40,874 nt of DNA from an archaeon (GCA_018671245.1 JABHIB010000011.1:1-40874); one strand, 5' to 3'; shown: positions 8,659 through 19,078, counted from the stretch's first letter. Notes: generated from the sequence alone by a model not told the origin. Numbers and translations: made by a program.

Positions 8659-9756
8659 ATGAAAAAGAGAGGAGTATCTTTAGTTTTAGCATTGCTTATA
8701 ATTTGCATGCCTATAGGCTACTCTTCTGATGCATTATTTAGTAAGGTTGATGTTCCTAGAGTTGGCGTTGAAAAAGATTCTGAAAGAGTTTCTTCTGAAG
8801 GTTTGACTCGTTATGTTTATGGTTCTGACATGGTTGCATCTGTTAAGGATTCAGAGATTAAATATTATCATTCTGATAGAATTCAGAGTAATCGTTTAGT
8901 AACTGATTCTTCAGGTTCTGTTGAGAATGAGTTTAAGTCATTGCCTTTTGGACAGAAGGTTTCAAATTCTGGTGTGAGATATGCCTTTGCAACTGGAAAA
9001 GAATTGGATGAATCTGATTTGTATTATTTTGGAGCTAGATATTATGATTCAAATATTGGGAGATTTACTAGTGTTGATCCAGTTAAAGAAAATGAACCTT
9101 ATAGCTATGTTAGGAATAATCCTATGAATTTAGTTGATCCTACTGGGATGGATCCTGAAGAAGAAGAAGAAGAAACCATACCTTGCGTTCAGTGCCATGG
9201 TAGTGGTATTGATTTTGATAAAGAGTTCTCTGATGATGGCTTAGGAGAAGACTACTTAAAGAATTTTGAACATAATCTTCGTGCTATTGTTCTTGCTTAT
9301 ATTGATCTAAATGGACTTCCAAAATATTACGAGGCAGTAGGAAATAGTCCAGGTTATTGGCATTGGGGAGCTATTGGAAATAATGCATTTCTGCCAGACA
9401 AGCTTAAAAATACGGTTATCGCGCATATAAATACTGCATTTAAGATTGTTAATGATAAGAAGAGGTACAATAATTTCCATTTTGTTATTGATCCAAGATA
9501 TCCAGATTTGATTCGACAGAGTCTTGTGAGGATTAGAAATACATTTAGTCCAAGTGGGAATACGCGAATGAGTGGATTATATGTGGCGGAAGGTATTACT
9601 CTTTTGAGAGGGTTGGAACTTATGGTGACATTAGCAACCCCTGGTCTTTTTATAGTTGGAGGAGCCATATCAACAGATGCAACAATTAAGTATATGTCTG
9701 CCCAATCTCCTGAAGAAAATGCAGTTTTTATAGAGGCTATGTCTGGTAAAATGTAG
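8659..9756 (+). CDS. Miniature secreted Rhs-core protein, copy 2, unique C-terminal tail
   Basis: MKKRGVSLVLALLIICMPIGYSS signal peptide; RHS core YYHSDRIQSNRLVTDSSG...YYFGARYYDSNIGRFTSVDP...YSYVRNNPMNLVDPTG. Start set to ATG 8659 downstream of a TATA-like tttatatat. Confidence 0.88.
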   Translation: MKKRGVSLVLALLIICMPIGYSSDALFSKVDVPRVGVEKDSERVSSEGLTRYVYGSDMVASVKDSEIKYYHSDRIQSNRLVTDSSGSVENEFKSLPFGQKVSNSGVRYAFATGKELDESDLYYFGARYYDSNIGRFTSVDPVKENEPYSYVRNNPMNLVDPTGMDPEEEEEETIPCVQCHGSGIDFDKEFSDDGLGEDYLKNFEHNLRAIVLAYIDLNGLPKYYEAVGNSPGYWHWGAIGNNAFLPDKLKNTVIAHINTAFKIVNDKKRYNNFHFVIDPRYPDLIRQSLVRIRNTFSPSGNTRMSGLYVAEGITLLRGLELMVTLATPGLFIVGGAISTDATIKYMSAQSPEENAVFIEAMSGKM

Positions 9757-9987
9757 TTACATATAAAATATGTTGATACTAAATCTTTTGTTATTTAAAT
9801 TTCAGTTTTTCAATTCATTTTTACTTGGGAAAAACTAATTGAGCTTAAACTGTTGGGGATATATTGGGTGGGAAGAATGATCTTTTTTTTATAAATTGAA
9901 TGGTTGATTGTTTCAAACTATGTTTTTATGCCCAGTATTGGTGGAGAGATATTTATAGATCTTATCATTATTAATACTTTCCAATCT

Positions 9988-10470
9988 TCAAACTTCACTT
10001 AATTCAGAAATAGTCTCACCAAGATTTTTTATTACAACATTATACATTCTTTGAATTATTAATTCATACATTGATTCTTTTAGTGGTCCAGAACAGTGAT
10101 CTAGAACATCTGTTGTTCCAACAAGTGTTGTTTCTTTTGGTATTTCACAAATCATATTTTTTCCTTCAAACATATCTTTCATCTCTTGTTCTGCTGAATG
10201 GCTAACTTTGATAAGAGTTATTTCAACTCTACAGAGGTCATTAGATTTTCCTAAAACTCTATATTTAAATGTACTATTATTTTCTTCTGAGACAGCTTTT
10301 GCAGAATTGCAAGAAGAAATAGCATTATTAAGACAAGACATATCATCATAACAATTCTTTTCATAATTCATAAAGAATATCAAACTTACTAATAGTATTA
10401 CGAATAATCCTAATAAAAAATTAAAGGATGGACGATATGAACTCTTTCTCTTTCTTTTCATATCGTCCAA
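9988..10470 (-). CDS. Hypothetical protein with one N-terminal transmembrane helix
   Basis: 160 aa ORF, basic N-terminus then FNFLLGLFVILLVSLIFFM; no family recognised. Confidence 0.6.
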   Translation of the reverse strand: MDDMKRKRKSSYRPSFNFLLGLFVILLVSLIFFMNYEKNCYDDMSCLNNAISSCNSAKAVSEENNSTFKYRVLGKSNDLCRVEITLIKVSHSAEQEMKDMFEGKNMICEIPKETTLVGTTDVLDHCSGPLKESMYELIIQRMYNVVIKNLGETISELSEV

Positions 10471-10503
10471 ATTGGAATTTGTCTTTTATATCTTTTTTGG
10501 TTT

Positions 10504-11760
10504 CTATATGTCTTTTTTTGTTGTTATGTTCATAGACCCAGAAACTGAACTCGGAACTTTGGAGTCCATTGAAACTAAATGTTTTATGTTGTTTTGTTCA
10601 GATATTCTAACTAAATCTCTGTTAATAGTACCATCAAAAACAACTGCATAAATGTTCGTTCCAATATTTCTGATTGTTGTTGAAAGTTCTGATGTTGGAA
10701 CTTTTCCAAGAACATTATTTTCTTGATCAAGGAGGTATGCTCCTCTTGTTCCGACTAATGAATTCAACATATCTCCGAACACTGCCTTTTCTTCTTTTGT
10801 TAGCTTTGATTTTTGGGTCGAACTAACTCTCGAAGTTGTTTTTTTTATTGGCCTTTGTGTTCGTACAGAAATTACTTTCGGTTTAAATTTCTTAACATAT
10901 CTTTCACTTGATGGAGCAGATTTTATATATTTAATATCTTTTTTGTATTGCTCTATTGCAACTTGTCCCCTAAGTGCTTTGTTTAGTTCTTTAGTTGTAA
11001 GTTCTTCAACTTCTTTTCCATCAGGTGCTTTTGTAACAAAGTCTAATTCTGTTGTATTGATTAAATCTTTTATGATTAAATCTCCACCACGGTCTCCATC
11101 AACAAATGCTGTGATAGTTTTCGTTTTACTCAATTCCTTTATTGTTTCCGGAACTTTTGTACCATTCATAGCGATTGCATTTTTTATTCCGTGTTTCATA
11201 AGATTAAGAACATCTGCTCTGCCTTCTACTAGAATTATTTCTTCAAAATCATCGATTCCAGGACATGCTGCTAATTTTTCTTTTCCATAATCTATGATTC
11301 CCATCATTCTTACGGAATGGAATACATCATTTGTTATGTCTTTTGAATCAGGAAGTACATTTTCTGTTAGTTCTTTCAATAATTCTTTAGCTCTTTCGAC
11401 AACGAAATTTCTTTTAGAGATTCTAACATCTTCTATTGCATTAATCTTTACTTTAGAATTACATGGTCCGATTCTTTGGATTGTTTCTAATGCTGCTCCA
11501 ATTATTGCAGTTTCTACCTTGTCTAAACTTGATGGAATAGTTATATCTCCTGTAGCTTTTCCGTTTTTATTCTTCATATTTACTTCTATTCTACCTATTT
11601 TTCCATTTTTTTGCAACTCTCTTAGTTCCAAGTCTGAGCCAAGTAATCCTTCTGTTTGGCCAAATATTGCCCCAATTACATCTGGTCTTTCTACAGATCC
11701 TTCAATTGAGATATTAGCTTGAACTATGTATTTTGTTGCTTCTATACTTATTTTCCCCAT
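10504..11760 (-). CDS. dnaG: Archaeal DnaG primase (Toprim)
   Basis: EATKYIVQANISIEGSVERPDVIGAIFGQTEGLLG, Toprim IILVEGRADVLNLMKHGIKNAIAMNGTKVPETI...TAFVDGDRGGDLI. Confidence 0.96.
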   Translation of the reverse strand: MGKISIEATKYIVQANISIEGSVERPDVIGAIFGQTEGLLGSDLELRELQKNGKIGRIEVNMKNKNGKATGDITIPSSLDKVETAIIGAALETIQRIGPCNSKVKINAIEDVRISKRNFVVERAKELLKELTENVLPDSKDITNDVFHSVRMMGIIDYGKEKLAACPGIDDFEEIILVEGRADVLNLMKHGIKNAIAMNGTKVPETIKELSKTKTITAFVDGDRGGDLIIKDLINTTELDFVTKAPDGKEVEELTTKELNKALRGQVAIEQYKKDIKYIKSAPSSERYVKKFKPKVISVRTQRPIKKTTSRVSSTQKSKLTKEEKAVFGDMLNSLVGTRGAYLLDQENNVLGKVPTSELSTTIRNIGTNIYAVVFDGTINRDLVRISEQNNIKHLVSMDSKVPSSVSGSMNITTKKDI

Positions 11761-11935
11761 TTTTTTTATTCCTCCAGTTATACTATTTATCTAATCCTAC
11801 TGGTATGTAAAGGTATTAAGAACAAACTTAGTATTTTTGTTTGAATGTTATACTTGAGTGTGATGAATTGATGATTATCTTCATTTTTGTTCTTCCTATG
11901 TACACAATTTTTATGAATTGTAAGATTTTGATAGT

Positions 11936-12015
11936 TATGTAGCCCGTAACACTAACTCCCAAGTTCATGGCTAGATATTATCATGAGCTCCGTTGGGTAT
12001 TCTCATGACGGGCCG
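11936..12015 (-). ncRNA. Candidate structured RNA, possibly H/ACA-like (orientation uncertain)
   Basis: Nested pairings: GCCCGT/ACGGGC outer stem, CCCA/TGGG, and an 8-position stem AGTTCATG/CATGAGCT; on the minus strand the outer stem is followed by T-ACA; intergenic. Confidence 0.35.
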
Positions 12016-12052
12016 AAGTATTAGTAAGAAATGGAGTATAAAAAGCTTTTGT

Positions 12053-12544
12053 TTATTTAAATTTGTACATATTTAGGAAGAATTTCGTTTTATTATATAC
12101 TTCATGGGTGTGATCATCTAGGGTTTTTTCGTATTTTTTTCGTTTTTCTGAGTTCATTACTTTGTCATAAACTCCTCTAATAAATTTTTGAAAGGGATTT
12201 GATTCCCATTTCTCTTCAAAATCTGTTTCAATGTAGGATTCAAACTCCATTTTTAGAGATCCTTCAACTAATTTCTCTTTTTTTGTGGAAACTATCTTAT
12301 AATTGCTTATTTTTATTGATACTTTGATTGTAAATAGAGTATAATCATCTATTGCCTTTGTTGCTTCCCACTTGATTTTTGTATCTTTTTTGTTATTTTT
12401 TATTCTGTCATCATATTCTTTTTCATAGAGAATATATCCTTTTAATCTGAACCACTCTTTCAGAGTGTTATAAAGTTCAACCATATTAAAATTAGCTTCT
12501 TGTTTTATTACTAAATCCCTAATAACATAATCGCATTCTGGCAT
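12053..12544 (-). CDS. Hypothetical protein, tandem paralogue A
   Basis: About 160 aa; shares layout with the next two ORFs (xxMxELYxxLKEWxxxxGY..., W-A/T-K-x2-x-DY, ENKW-like block, C-terminal helix). Confidence 0.7.
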   Translation of the reverse strand: MPECDYVIRDLVIKQEANFNMVELYNTLKEWFRLKGYILYEKEYDDRIKNNKKDTKIKWEATKAIDDYTLFTIKVSIKISNYKIVSTKKEKLVEGSLKMEFESYIETDFEEKWESNPFQKFIRGVYDKVMNSEKRKKYEKTLDDHTHEVYNKTKFFLNMYKFK

Positions 12545-12577
12545 ATTTTATTTATCCTCTTTTTTGTTTATAAATTT

Positions 12578-13081
12578 TTAGTATTTATGTAATTCTAAAA
12601 ATGTTTTAATTTCGTCATGTAGTGAGTATATTTTTTGATATAAAGCTATTTTATGGTCTTCTATCCTTTGAGGGATTATGAATCTTTCATAGAATCCTCT
12701 CATTATCTCATTTTTCCATTTATTTTTTGGATCTTTCACTAATTTTGCACTTAATCTCAGTTCTAAATCTGCCTGACTTGTTGTAAATTCTTTTCCATCT
12801 TTTTGTATTTTTATTTTCTTTAATCCTATAACAAAATAAGTCAATTCTATAACATAACTGAAGTAATCACCAACTTGTTTTTCTGCTTTCCATCCTATTT
12901 CTAATTGTTTGGAATCTCCCTTGGATCTTTCAACATATCTTTCTTCTTTGAATGATTTACGTTCGTCCCCGTAACCATTATAATCTAACCAATACTTAAT
13001 TGATTTGTATAATTCATCCATATCAAATGGACCTTTCCATTTAAGTTTTAATCCGCTACAAATTGGAATTGATTCTGACAT
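12578..13081 (-). CDS. Hypothetical protein, tandem paralogue B
   Basis: FDMDELYKSIKYWLDYNGY...IGWKAEKQVGDYFSYVIELTYFVIGLKKI...DPKNKWKNEIMRGFYERFIIPQR. Confidence 0.7.
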   Translation of the reverse strand: MSESIPICSGLKLKWKGPFDMDELYKSIKYWLDYNGYGDERKSFKEERYVERSKGDSKQLEIGWKAEKQVGDYFSYVIELTYFVIGLKKIKIQKDGKEFTTSQADLELRLSAKLVKDPKNKWKNEIMRGFYERFIIPQRIEDHKIALYQKIYSLHDEIKTFLELHKY

Positions 13082-13122
13082 AATAGGACTTTAGAAAACC
13101 TGTTTAATAAACATTTTGGTTT

Positions 13123-13605
13123 TTATCTGTACATCTCTAATTCTTTTTTAGTTAAATCTTTGAGATTTTCTATTTCTCCGGATAATTTAAGCATATGTTT
13201 TTTGATTTTTGGTGTTATTATATACTTATTATATATAGAATTTAGAAATTTCAAAAATTCAGTGTGTTGCCATTTGTTTTCATAATCTAATATCAGATTG
13301 GACTTAAATGTAATTTGTAAGTTTCCTACCGATAGTCCATTTTCTATTTTATACATACCCTTTAGTAGAAATTCTATTGTTGTTTCATATTGCATGTAAT
13401 CGGTTGTTTCTTTTGTTAGGACCCATTTTAATATTATTTCGTGTCCATTTTGTAACAATTTATCAACATGGTCTTTTTCATGGAATTCATATTTATTTTT
13501 TTTAGACCATTCTTTCATTTTTTTGAATATTTTATCAAGATCAAATGCCCCGTTTTGTTTCAATCTAAAACCTTGGCCTAGATTTACTTTAATTTTTGTG
13601 CTCAT
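13123..13605 (-). CDS. Hypothetical protein, tandem paralogue C
   Basis: FDLDKIFKKMKEWSKKNKYEF...LKWVLTKETTDYMQYETTIEFLLKGMYKI...DYENKWQHTEFLKFLNSIYNKYIITPK. Confidence 0.7.
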   Translation of the reverse strand: MSTKIKVNLGQGFRLKQNGAFDLDKIFKKMKEWSKKNKYEFHEKDHVDKLLQNGHEIILKWVLTKETTDYMQYETTIEFLLKGMYKIENGLSVGNLQITFKSNLILDYENKWQHTEFLKFLNSIYNKYIITPKIKKHMLKLSGEIENLKDLTKKELEMYR

Positions 13606-13647
13606 TTTTAGTATAGAAAAAGAATTTGGATTTAATAAATATTTTGG

Positions 13648-14190
13648 TTATTTTATTCTGCAAGGTTCGCATCTCCATCTTCCATTTAATCTGGTTAATT
13701 TATTATATGATCTACAAGATGGACAAACTCCTTCAACATAGTGTTGCTTTGAAGGTTTTTCTTCAGGTTCCCTGATTTTATATTTTTGAACAAAGATGTC
13801 ATACAAGTCAGGATGAATTTTTAGTATATCTTTATGTGTTAGTAAACCTAATACAAATTCTTCTGAAATAACTGGCAATCTTCGTACATCTTCTCGTGAC
13901 ATAGTTAAAATTGCATCATATAGGTCTTCGTTCCCTGCTATTGATATTATATCTTCTTTTTTTGTCATAATTTTTTTTACTGGAATTGAAGTGTCTTCTC
14001 TGTTTGCTATAACTTTGGCTAGAAAATCTGTTTCTGTAACTATCCCTAATAATTTTCCTTCTTTCTTTATAATTAGGCTGCCTATGTCATGTTCTTTCAT
14101 CTTTTCTGCACATGCTAGAATTGTATCTTCTGGTTTTGCATATACTGGAGATTTAGTCATAGCGTCTGAAACTTTTATTCCGGTTTTCAT
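13648..14190 (-). CDS. CBS-domain pair protein with C-terminal zinc ribbon
   Basis: VSDAMTKSPVYAKPEDTILACAEKMKEHDIGSLIIKKEGKLLGIVTETD ... CPSCRSYNKLTRLNGRWRCEPC. Confidence 0.9.
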   Translation of the reverse strand: MKTGIKVSDAMTKSPVYAKPEDTILACAEKMKEHDIGSLIIKKEGKLLGIVTETDFLAKVIANREDTSIPVKKIMTKKEDIISIAGNEDLYDAILTMSREDVRRLPVISEEFVLGLLTHKDILKIHPDLYDIFVQKYKIREPEEKPSKQHYVEGVCPSCRSYNKLTRLNGRWRCEPCRIK

Positions 14191-14339
14191 AGGTAAAATC
14201 TAGCTTTATTTCTTAATAAAGATATAGTTTAATCAGTATATATTTGATAATTCCAAGTTTTTATATCAAAACCTTTATAAGTTTTCTATCTGTCAGGAAA
14301 TTAAGATATTCTCCTTATGGAGCTTAAAGGTATTAAAAA

Positions 14340-15962
14340 ATGACTAATCAAAATCAACCAATATATATAATCTCTGAAGATAGTAAACGGACTTCTGGAA
14401 AAGATGCACAAAGAAATAATATTGCTGCTGCTAAATTAGTAGCGGAAACTATTAGGACAACTCTAGGGCCAAAAGGTATGGATAAGATGCTTGTTGACGG
14501 TATGGGTGACATTATTATTTCAAATGATGGAGTAACTATTTTAAATGAGATGCAAATTGAACATCCGATTGCTAAGATGCTTGTTGAAGTTGCTAAAACT
14601 CAAGAAGATGAAGTTGGAGATGGTACTACTACTGCTGTTGTTTTTGCTGGCGAGCTTTTGAAAAATGCTGAGAGATTATTAGATTTGGAAATTCATCCTA
14701 CAGTTATTTCTAAAGGTTATAGAATTGCTGCTGAAAAATCTCAAGAGATACTGAATGAGATGGCTGAAGATATAAATAATGAAGATCTTGATTTGTTAAC
14801 AAATATTGCCATAACTGCAATGACTGGAAAAGGTGCTGAATCTTCTAAAGATGTTCTTTCTAAGATCTCTGTTGGTGCTGTTAATCATATAGTTGATAGT
14901 AATGGCGATATAGATATAGATAATATTAAAATTGAAAAGAAAGTTGGAGATAGTACTGGTAATTCTGAATTAATTAAGGGAATTGTTCTAGATAAAGAAC
15001 GAGTTCATTCTGGTATGCCAAAGTTAGTGAAAGATGCTAAGATTTTATTGATTGATATTCCTTTAGAACTAAAAGATACTGAAATTGATGCTAAGATCCA
15101 GATTAATGATCCTTCTCAATTACAATCTTTTGTTGAACAAGAAGAAAAGATCTTGAAAAATATGGTTGAAAAGATTGCAAAGTCTAATGCTGATGTTTTG
15201 TTTTGTCAGAAAGGAATTGATGAAGTTGCACAGTACAATCTTTCTAAAAAGGGGATTTATGCTGTTCGAAGAGTTAAAGAATCTGATATGAAAAAGTTGG
15301 CTAGAGCTAGTGGTGCTAAAATTGTAAGTAGCTTAAAAGATATTAATCCTAGCGATCTTGGATTTGCAGGTAGTGTTGAAGAAAAAAAGATTGGAGATGA
15401 AGAAATGACTTTTGTAGTAGATTGTCATAACCCTAAATCTGTTACTATTTTACTTCGTGGCGGAACTGAACATGTTGTTGATGAAGTTGAAAGAGCTATG
15501 ATGGATGCTATCGGGGATTTGATTGCGGTTCTTAAAACTAAGAAAGTTGTTGCTGGTGCTGGAGCTCCAGAAGTTGAACTTGCAAAAAAATTGAGGGAGT
15601 TTGCAAATAGTCTTAATGGTAGGGAACAGTTGGCTGTACAATCTTTTGCTGATTCTGTTGAGATAATTCCTAGAACTTTGGCAGATAATTCAGGATTAGA
15701 TCCTATAGATGTATTGGCCGAATTAAAAGTTAAACATGATGCTGGAGAAAAATGGGCTGGTATTGATGTAGCTAGTGGAACAGTTAAAGATGCTTGGAAA
15801 TTAGGCGTTTTAGAACCTTTGAAAATTAAAACACAAGCTATAAGCTCTGCTTCCGAAGTTGCCGAACTTATTCTTAGAATAGATGATATAATTGCTTCAG
15901 ATAGAAGTAGTTCATCTAATTCTGCTATGCCTCCAATGGGTGGCATGCAGAGTTATGAATAA
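14340..15962 (+). CDS. thsA: Thermosome subunit (group II chaperonin)
   Basis: [47 protein letters not shown]-terminal MPPMGGM. Confidence 0.98.
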   Translation: MTNQNQPIYIISEDSKRTSGKDAQRNNIAAAKLVAETIRTTLGPKGMDKMLVDGMGDIIISNDGVTILNEMQIEHPIAKMLVEVAKTQEDEVGDGTTTAVVFAGELLKNAERLLDLEIHPTVISKGYRIAAEKSQEILNEMAEDINNEDLDLLTNIAITAMTGKGAESSKDVLSKISVGAVNHIVDSNGDIDIDNIKIEKKVGDSTGNSELIKGIVLDKERVHSGMPKLVKDAKILLIDIPLELKDTEIDAKIQINDPSQLQSFVEQEEKILKNMVEKIAKSNADVLFCQKGIDEVAQYNLSKKGIYAVRRVKESDMKKLARASGAKIVSSLKDINPSDLGFAGSVEEKKIGDEEMTFVVDCHNPKSVTILLRGGTEHVVDEVERAMMDAIGDLIAVLKTKKVVAGAGAPEVELAKKLREFANSLNGREQLAVQSFADSVEIIPRTLADNSGLDPIDVLAELKVKHDAGEKWAGIDVASGTVKDAWKLGVLEPLKIKTQAISSASEVAELILRIDDIIASDRSSSSNSAMPPMGGMQSYE

Positions 15963-15998
15963 GAAAAGTTTATAAAAACTCAAAGTTAGTTTAGTTTT

Positions 15999-16634
15999 AT
16001 GTTTAAATTTCTATTTAAAAGAAGAGAGAAAGATGAATTTGAGTTGCTTATTGATAAATTTAATTCTAATTTGAATAAAGGAAAATTTGATAGTGCTCTT
16101 GCTGGTTATTCTGATTTTAGTTCTGCTTATGATAAATTGGAGTTTAAAGATAAGGAAAAATATGATATTCAATTCTCTTTAATTAAGGAACAAATGATTG
16201 TTTATATGAAATTGGAAGAGTTGTTAATTTCTATAAAGTCTGATGACATGAAATTAATGAGGGCTAGTCTTGATTTTATTTTTGAATCTATGGCAAAATT
16301 AAAGGGCAACTCTAGATTGATGAGCTTTATTGATAGTAAATATAGTTCTTGTTCTAGGATTTATAATTATAAATTATCTAAAACTCAATTCAATGATAAA
16401 CTTTCTGAACTTTATCATCTCATGGATGAAGGTGCCTATGATTTTGCTTTGAAAGAGTTCGATCATTTATTACATTATTTTAAAAAAATGGAGAGTTATT
16501 CAGGTAAGTATGATTCTGATCTCTATGGGAAACTGATGGATATGAAAGAAGATATAAAACTTAAAATGTTGAAGGATCAAGCTTATTCTGAAGAGGCTAA
16601 ATATACTAGGGTGAAAAAGAAAAAAAATGTTTAA
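15999..16634 (+). CDS. Hypothetical charged helical protein upstream of ftsY
   Basis: 211 aa ORF overlapping the ftsY start; no family recognised. Confidence 0.6.
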   Translation: MFKFLFKRREKDEFELLIDKFNSNLNKGKFDSALAGYSDFSSAYDKLEFKDKEKYDIQFSLIKEQMIVYMKLEELLISIKSDDMKLMRASLDFIFESMAKLKGNSRLMSFIDSKYSSCSRIYNYKLSKTQFNDKLSELYHLMDEGAYDFALKEFDHLLHYFKKMESYSGKYDSDLYGKLMDMKEDIKLKMLKDQAYSEEAKYTRVKKKKNV

Positions 16635-17673
16635 TAGTTTGAAAAAAAAGTTGAAGGGAGCAGTAGATAAAATCAGTAAGAAAGTAGATGAGGCTCCTGA
16701 ATTAGAGAGTGTTTCTGAAGAGATCATTGAGGAAAAACCAATTAAAGAAGAGAAATTAAAAGAAGAAGAAACAAAACTTGAAGAAAAAGATAATAAACCT
16801 GGAATTCTTGGCAAATTAAAAAAGAAAGTTGGTTCAAAAAAGATTTCTGAAGCAGAATTTGATGAGATATTTTGGGATCTTGAATTAGGATTGTTAGAAA
16901 ATAGCGTTGCTGTAGAAGTGATAGATAAGATTAGAGAGAGTTTAAAGATTGATTTGGTAGATGTTCCAATTGATAGGAAAAATATTAAAGATATTATTAG
17001 CAATACTCTTCATGAGAGTATTTCGGAATTATTTAGTTCTAAAGAGTTTGATTTAATTGAAGTTGTTAAAAATAATGATGGCCCTTATGTCATCCTTTTT
17101 TTGGGAGTAAATGGTAGTGGTAAGACTACTAGTATTGCGAAGATTGCTAAGTTATTAAAATCAAATGGATTAAAAGTGGTTATGGCAGCTGCAGATACTT
17201 TTAGGGCTGCTGCAATTGAACAGTTAGAGATCCATGGCAAAAATCTTGAGATTGGTGTGATTAAACACAAATATGGTTCTGATGCTGCTGCTGTTGCATT
17301 TGATGCTATTAAACATGCTAAGGCTAAAGGTATTGATGTTGTTTTGATTGATACTGCAGGTAGATTACATAGCAATGCTAATTTAATGGGTGAGTTGAAA
17401 AAAGTTGTTAGAATTTCTAATCCTGATCTAAAAATATTTGTTGGTGAATCTATTACTGGAAATGATTGTGTTGAACAGGCAGTTGCATTTAATGAGTCTG
17501 TAGGTATTGATGGTATAATTCTTTCTAAGGCAGATGTTGATGAAAGGGGTGGAGCTGCAATTTCTATAAGTTATGTTAGTGGAAAACCTATTCTTTATTT
17601 TGGAACTGGTCAGAATTATGGAGATTTAGAGAGATTTAATCTTGATAAGTTTTTTTCTAATCTTGGATTGTGA
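16627..17673 (+). CDS. ftsY: Signal recognition particle receptor FtsY
   Basis: NG domain: LGVNGSGKTTSIAKIAKLL, AADTFRAAAIEQL, VLIDTAGRLHSNANLMGEL, PILYFGTGQNYGDLERF. Confidence 0.97.
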   Translation: MFNSLKKKLKGAVDKISKKVDEAPELESVSEEIIEEKPIKEEKLKEEETKLEEKDNKPGILGKLKKKVGSKKISEAEFDEIFWDLELGLLENSVAVEVIDKIRESLKIDLVDVPIDRKNIKDIISNTLHESISELFSSKEFDLIEVVKNNDGPYVILFLGVNGSGKTTSIAKIAKLLKSNGLKVVMAAADTFRAAAIEQLEIHGKNLEIGVIKHKYGSDAAAVAFDAIKHAKAKGIDVVLIDTAGRLHSNANLMGELKKVVRISNPDLKIFVGESITGNDCVEQAVAFNESVGIDGIILSKADVDERGGAAISISYVSGKPILYFGTGQNYGDLERFNLDKFFSNLGL

Positions 17674-17723
17674 TTTTCTTTTAATAGAATTATTTATAAA
17701 TAATGATATTACTAATTAATTCT

Positions 17724-19076
17724 ATGGTAATGGATAAACTTGGTTCTGCTTTGAAAGATTCACTGAAGAAAGTTGCTAAGAGTTTGTTCTTTAATGAAAA
17801 ATTAGTTGATGAAGTAATTAAAGATATTCAGAGGGCCCTATTGAGGGCTGATGTAAATGTTGAGTTAGTTTTTAAATTAAGTAAAGATATTAAAAAGAGG
17901 GCACTAGATGAGAAAACTCCAAAAGGAATCAGTCAGAAAGAATATTTGATAAAAATAGTCTATGAAGAGTTGGCAAATTTTCTTGGTGGTGAACGGAAGG
18001 GTATAGTTATTAAAAAGAAAAAACCTTTCAAGATAATGCTTGTTGGTTTGTTTGGTAATGGTAAAACTACTTCTTCTGCAAAGATTGCTAATTATTATAA
18101 AAAACGGGGATATAGTGTTGCTCTTGTTGGTTTGGATGTTTATAGACCTGCTGCAACTCAGCAATTAGAGCAGGTAGGTAAATCTGTAAATGTTCCGGTT
18201 TTTGTTAATTCTGAACAAAAAAATCCTTTAGCTGTATGGAAAGAATTTGAAGCGGATTTAAATGGTTATGATATTGTAATCGTGGATACTGCTGGAAGAG
18301 ATGCATTGTCTGAAAGTCTAATTGATGAAATTAAAGATTTGAATGATGAAATTAAAGCTGACGAAAATCTATTGGTTATTAATGCAGATATGGGGCAGAC
18401 TGCAAAAAAACAAGCTGAACAGTTTCATGATAGTTGTGGAGTTTCTGGAGTTATAGTTACTAAAATGGATGGTACTGCTAAAGGTGGTGGCGCGATAAGT
18501 GCCTGTGCAGCTACAGGATCTCCTGTTAAATTTATTGGTGTTGGTGAGAAGTTTGATGATTTAGAAGAATTTAATCCAGAAGGTTTTGTTGGAAGATTAT
18601 TAGGTATGGGTGATCTTGAAGCATTATTAGAGAAAGCAAAAGAAGTCATGAGTGAAGAGGATGCTAAAGATATGACTGAAAAAATGATGAAGGGTGATTT
18701 TAATTTCTTTGATTTATTTGAACAGTTAAATGCTATGAATAAGATGGGGCCTCTAAATAAAATTATGGAAATGGTTCCAGGTATGGGTGGAGCTAATGTA
18801 CCAAAAGAGATGCTTGATGTTCAAGAAGATAAAATAAAGAAATGGAAACATATTATGGCTTCAATGACAAAAGAAGAACTTGAAAATCCAGATTTAGTTT
18901 TTAATCGTTCTAGAATAGATAGGATTGCAAATGGTTCTGGTACTACTGCTCGTGATGTTCGTGATTTGCTAAAACAGTATAGGCAAGCAAAGAAGATGAT
19001 GAAGATGATGAAGGGTGTCAAGGGTATGAAAGAAGGCGATATGAAAAAAATGATGAAGAAATTCGGCATGAAATAA
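17724..19076 (+). CDS. srp54: Signal recognition particle 54 kDa protein
   Basis: GLFGNGKTTSSAKIANYY, GLDVYRPAATQQLEQ, IVDTAGRDALSE, Met-rich M domain; start refined to MVMDKLGSALKDS. Confidence 0.97.
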   Translation: MVMDKLGSALKDSLKKVAKSLFFNEKLVDEVIKDIQRALLRADVNVELVFKLSKDIKKRALDEKTPKGISQKEYLIKIVYEELANFLGGERKGIVIKKKKPFKIMLVGLFGNGKTTSSAKIANYYKKRGYSVALVGLDVYRPAATQQLEQVGKSVNVPVFVNSEQKNPLAVWKEFEADLNGYDIVIVDTAGRDALSESLIDEIKDLNDEIKADENLLVINADMGQTAKKQAEQFHDSCGVSGVIVTKMDGTAKGGGAISACAATGSPVKFIGVGEKFDDLEEFNPEGFVGRLLGMGDLEALLEKAKEVMSEEDAKDMTEKMMKGDFNFFDLFEQLNAMNKMGPLNKIMEMVPGMGGANVPKEMLDVQEDKIKKWKHIMASMTKEELENPDLVFNRSRIDRIANGSGTTARDVRDLLKQYRQAKKMMKMMKGVKGMKEGDMKKMMKKFGMK

Positions 19077-19078
19077 AT

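Noticed and set aside
9898-9960. Possible inverted copy of an SRP RNA 3' segment (cccagtat versus atactggg) downstream of Rhs copy 2
   Set aside because: Only ~8 bp shared; not distinguishable from chance.
15425-15946. 173-aa minus-strand ORF inside the thermosome gene
   Set aside because: Complement of a conserved CDS; Ser/Ala/Pro-rich antisense artefact.
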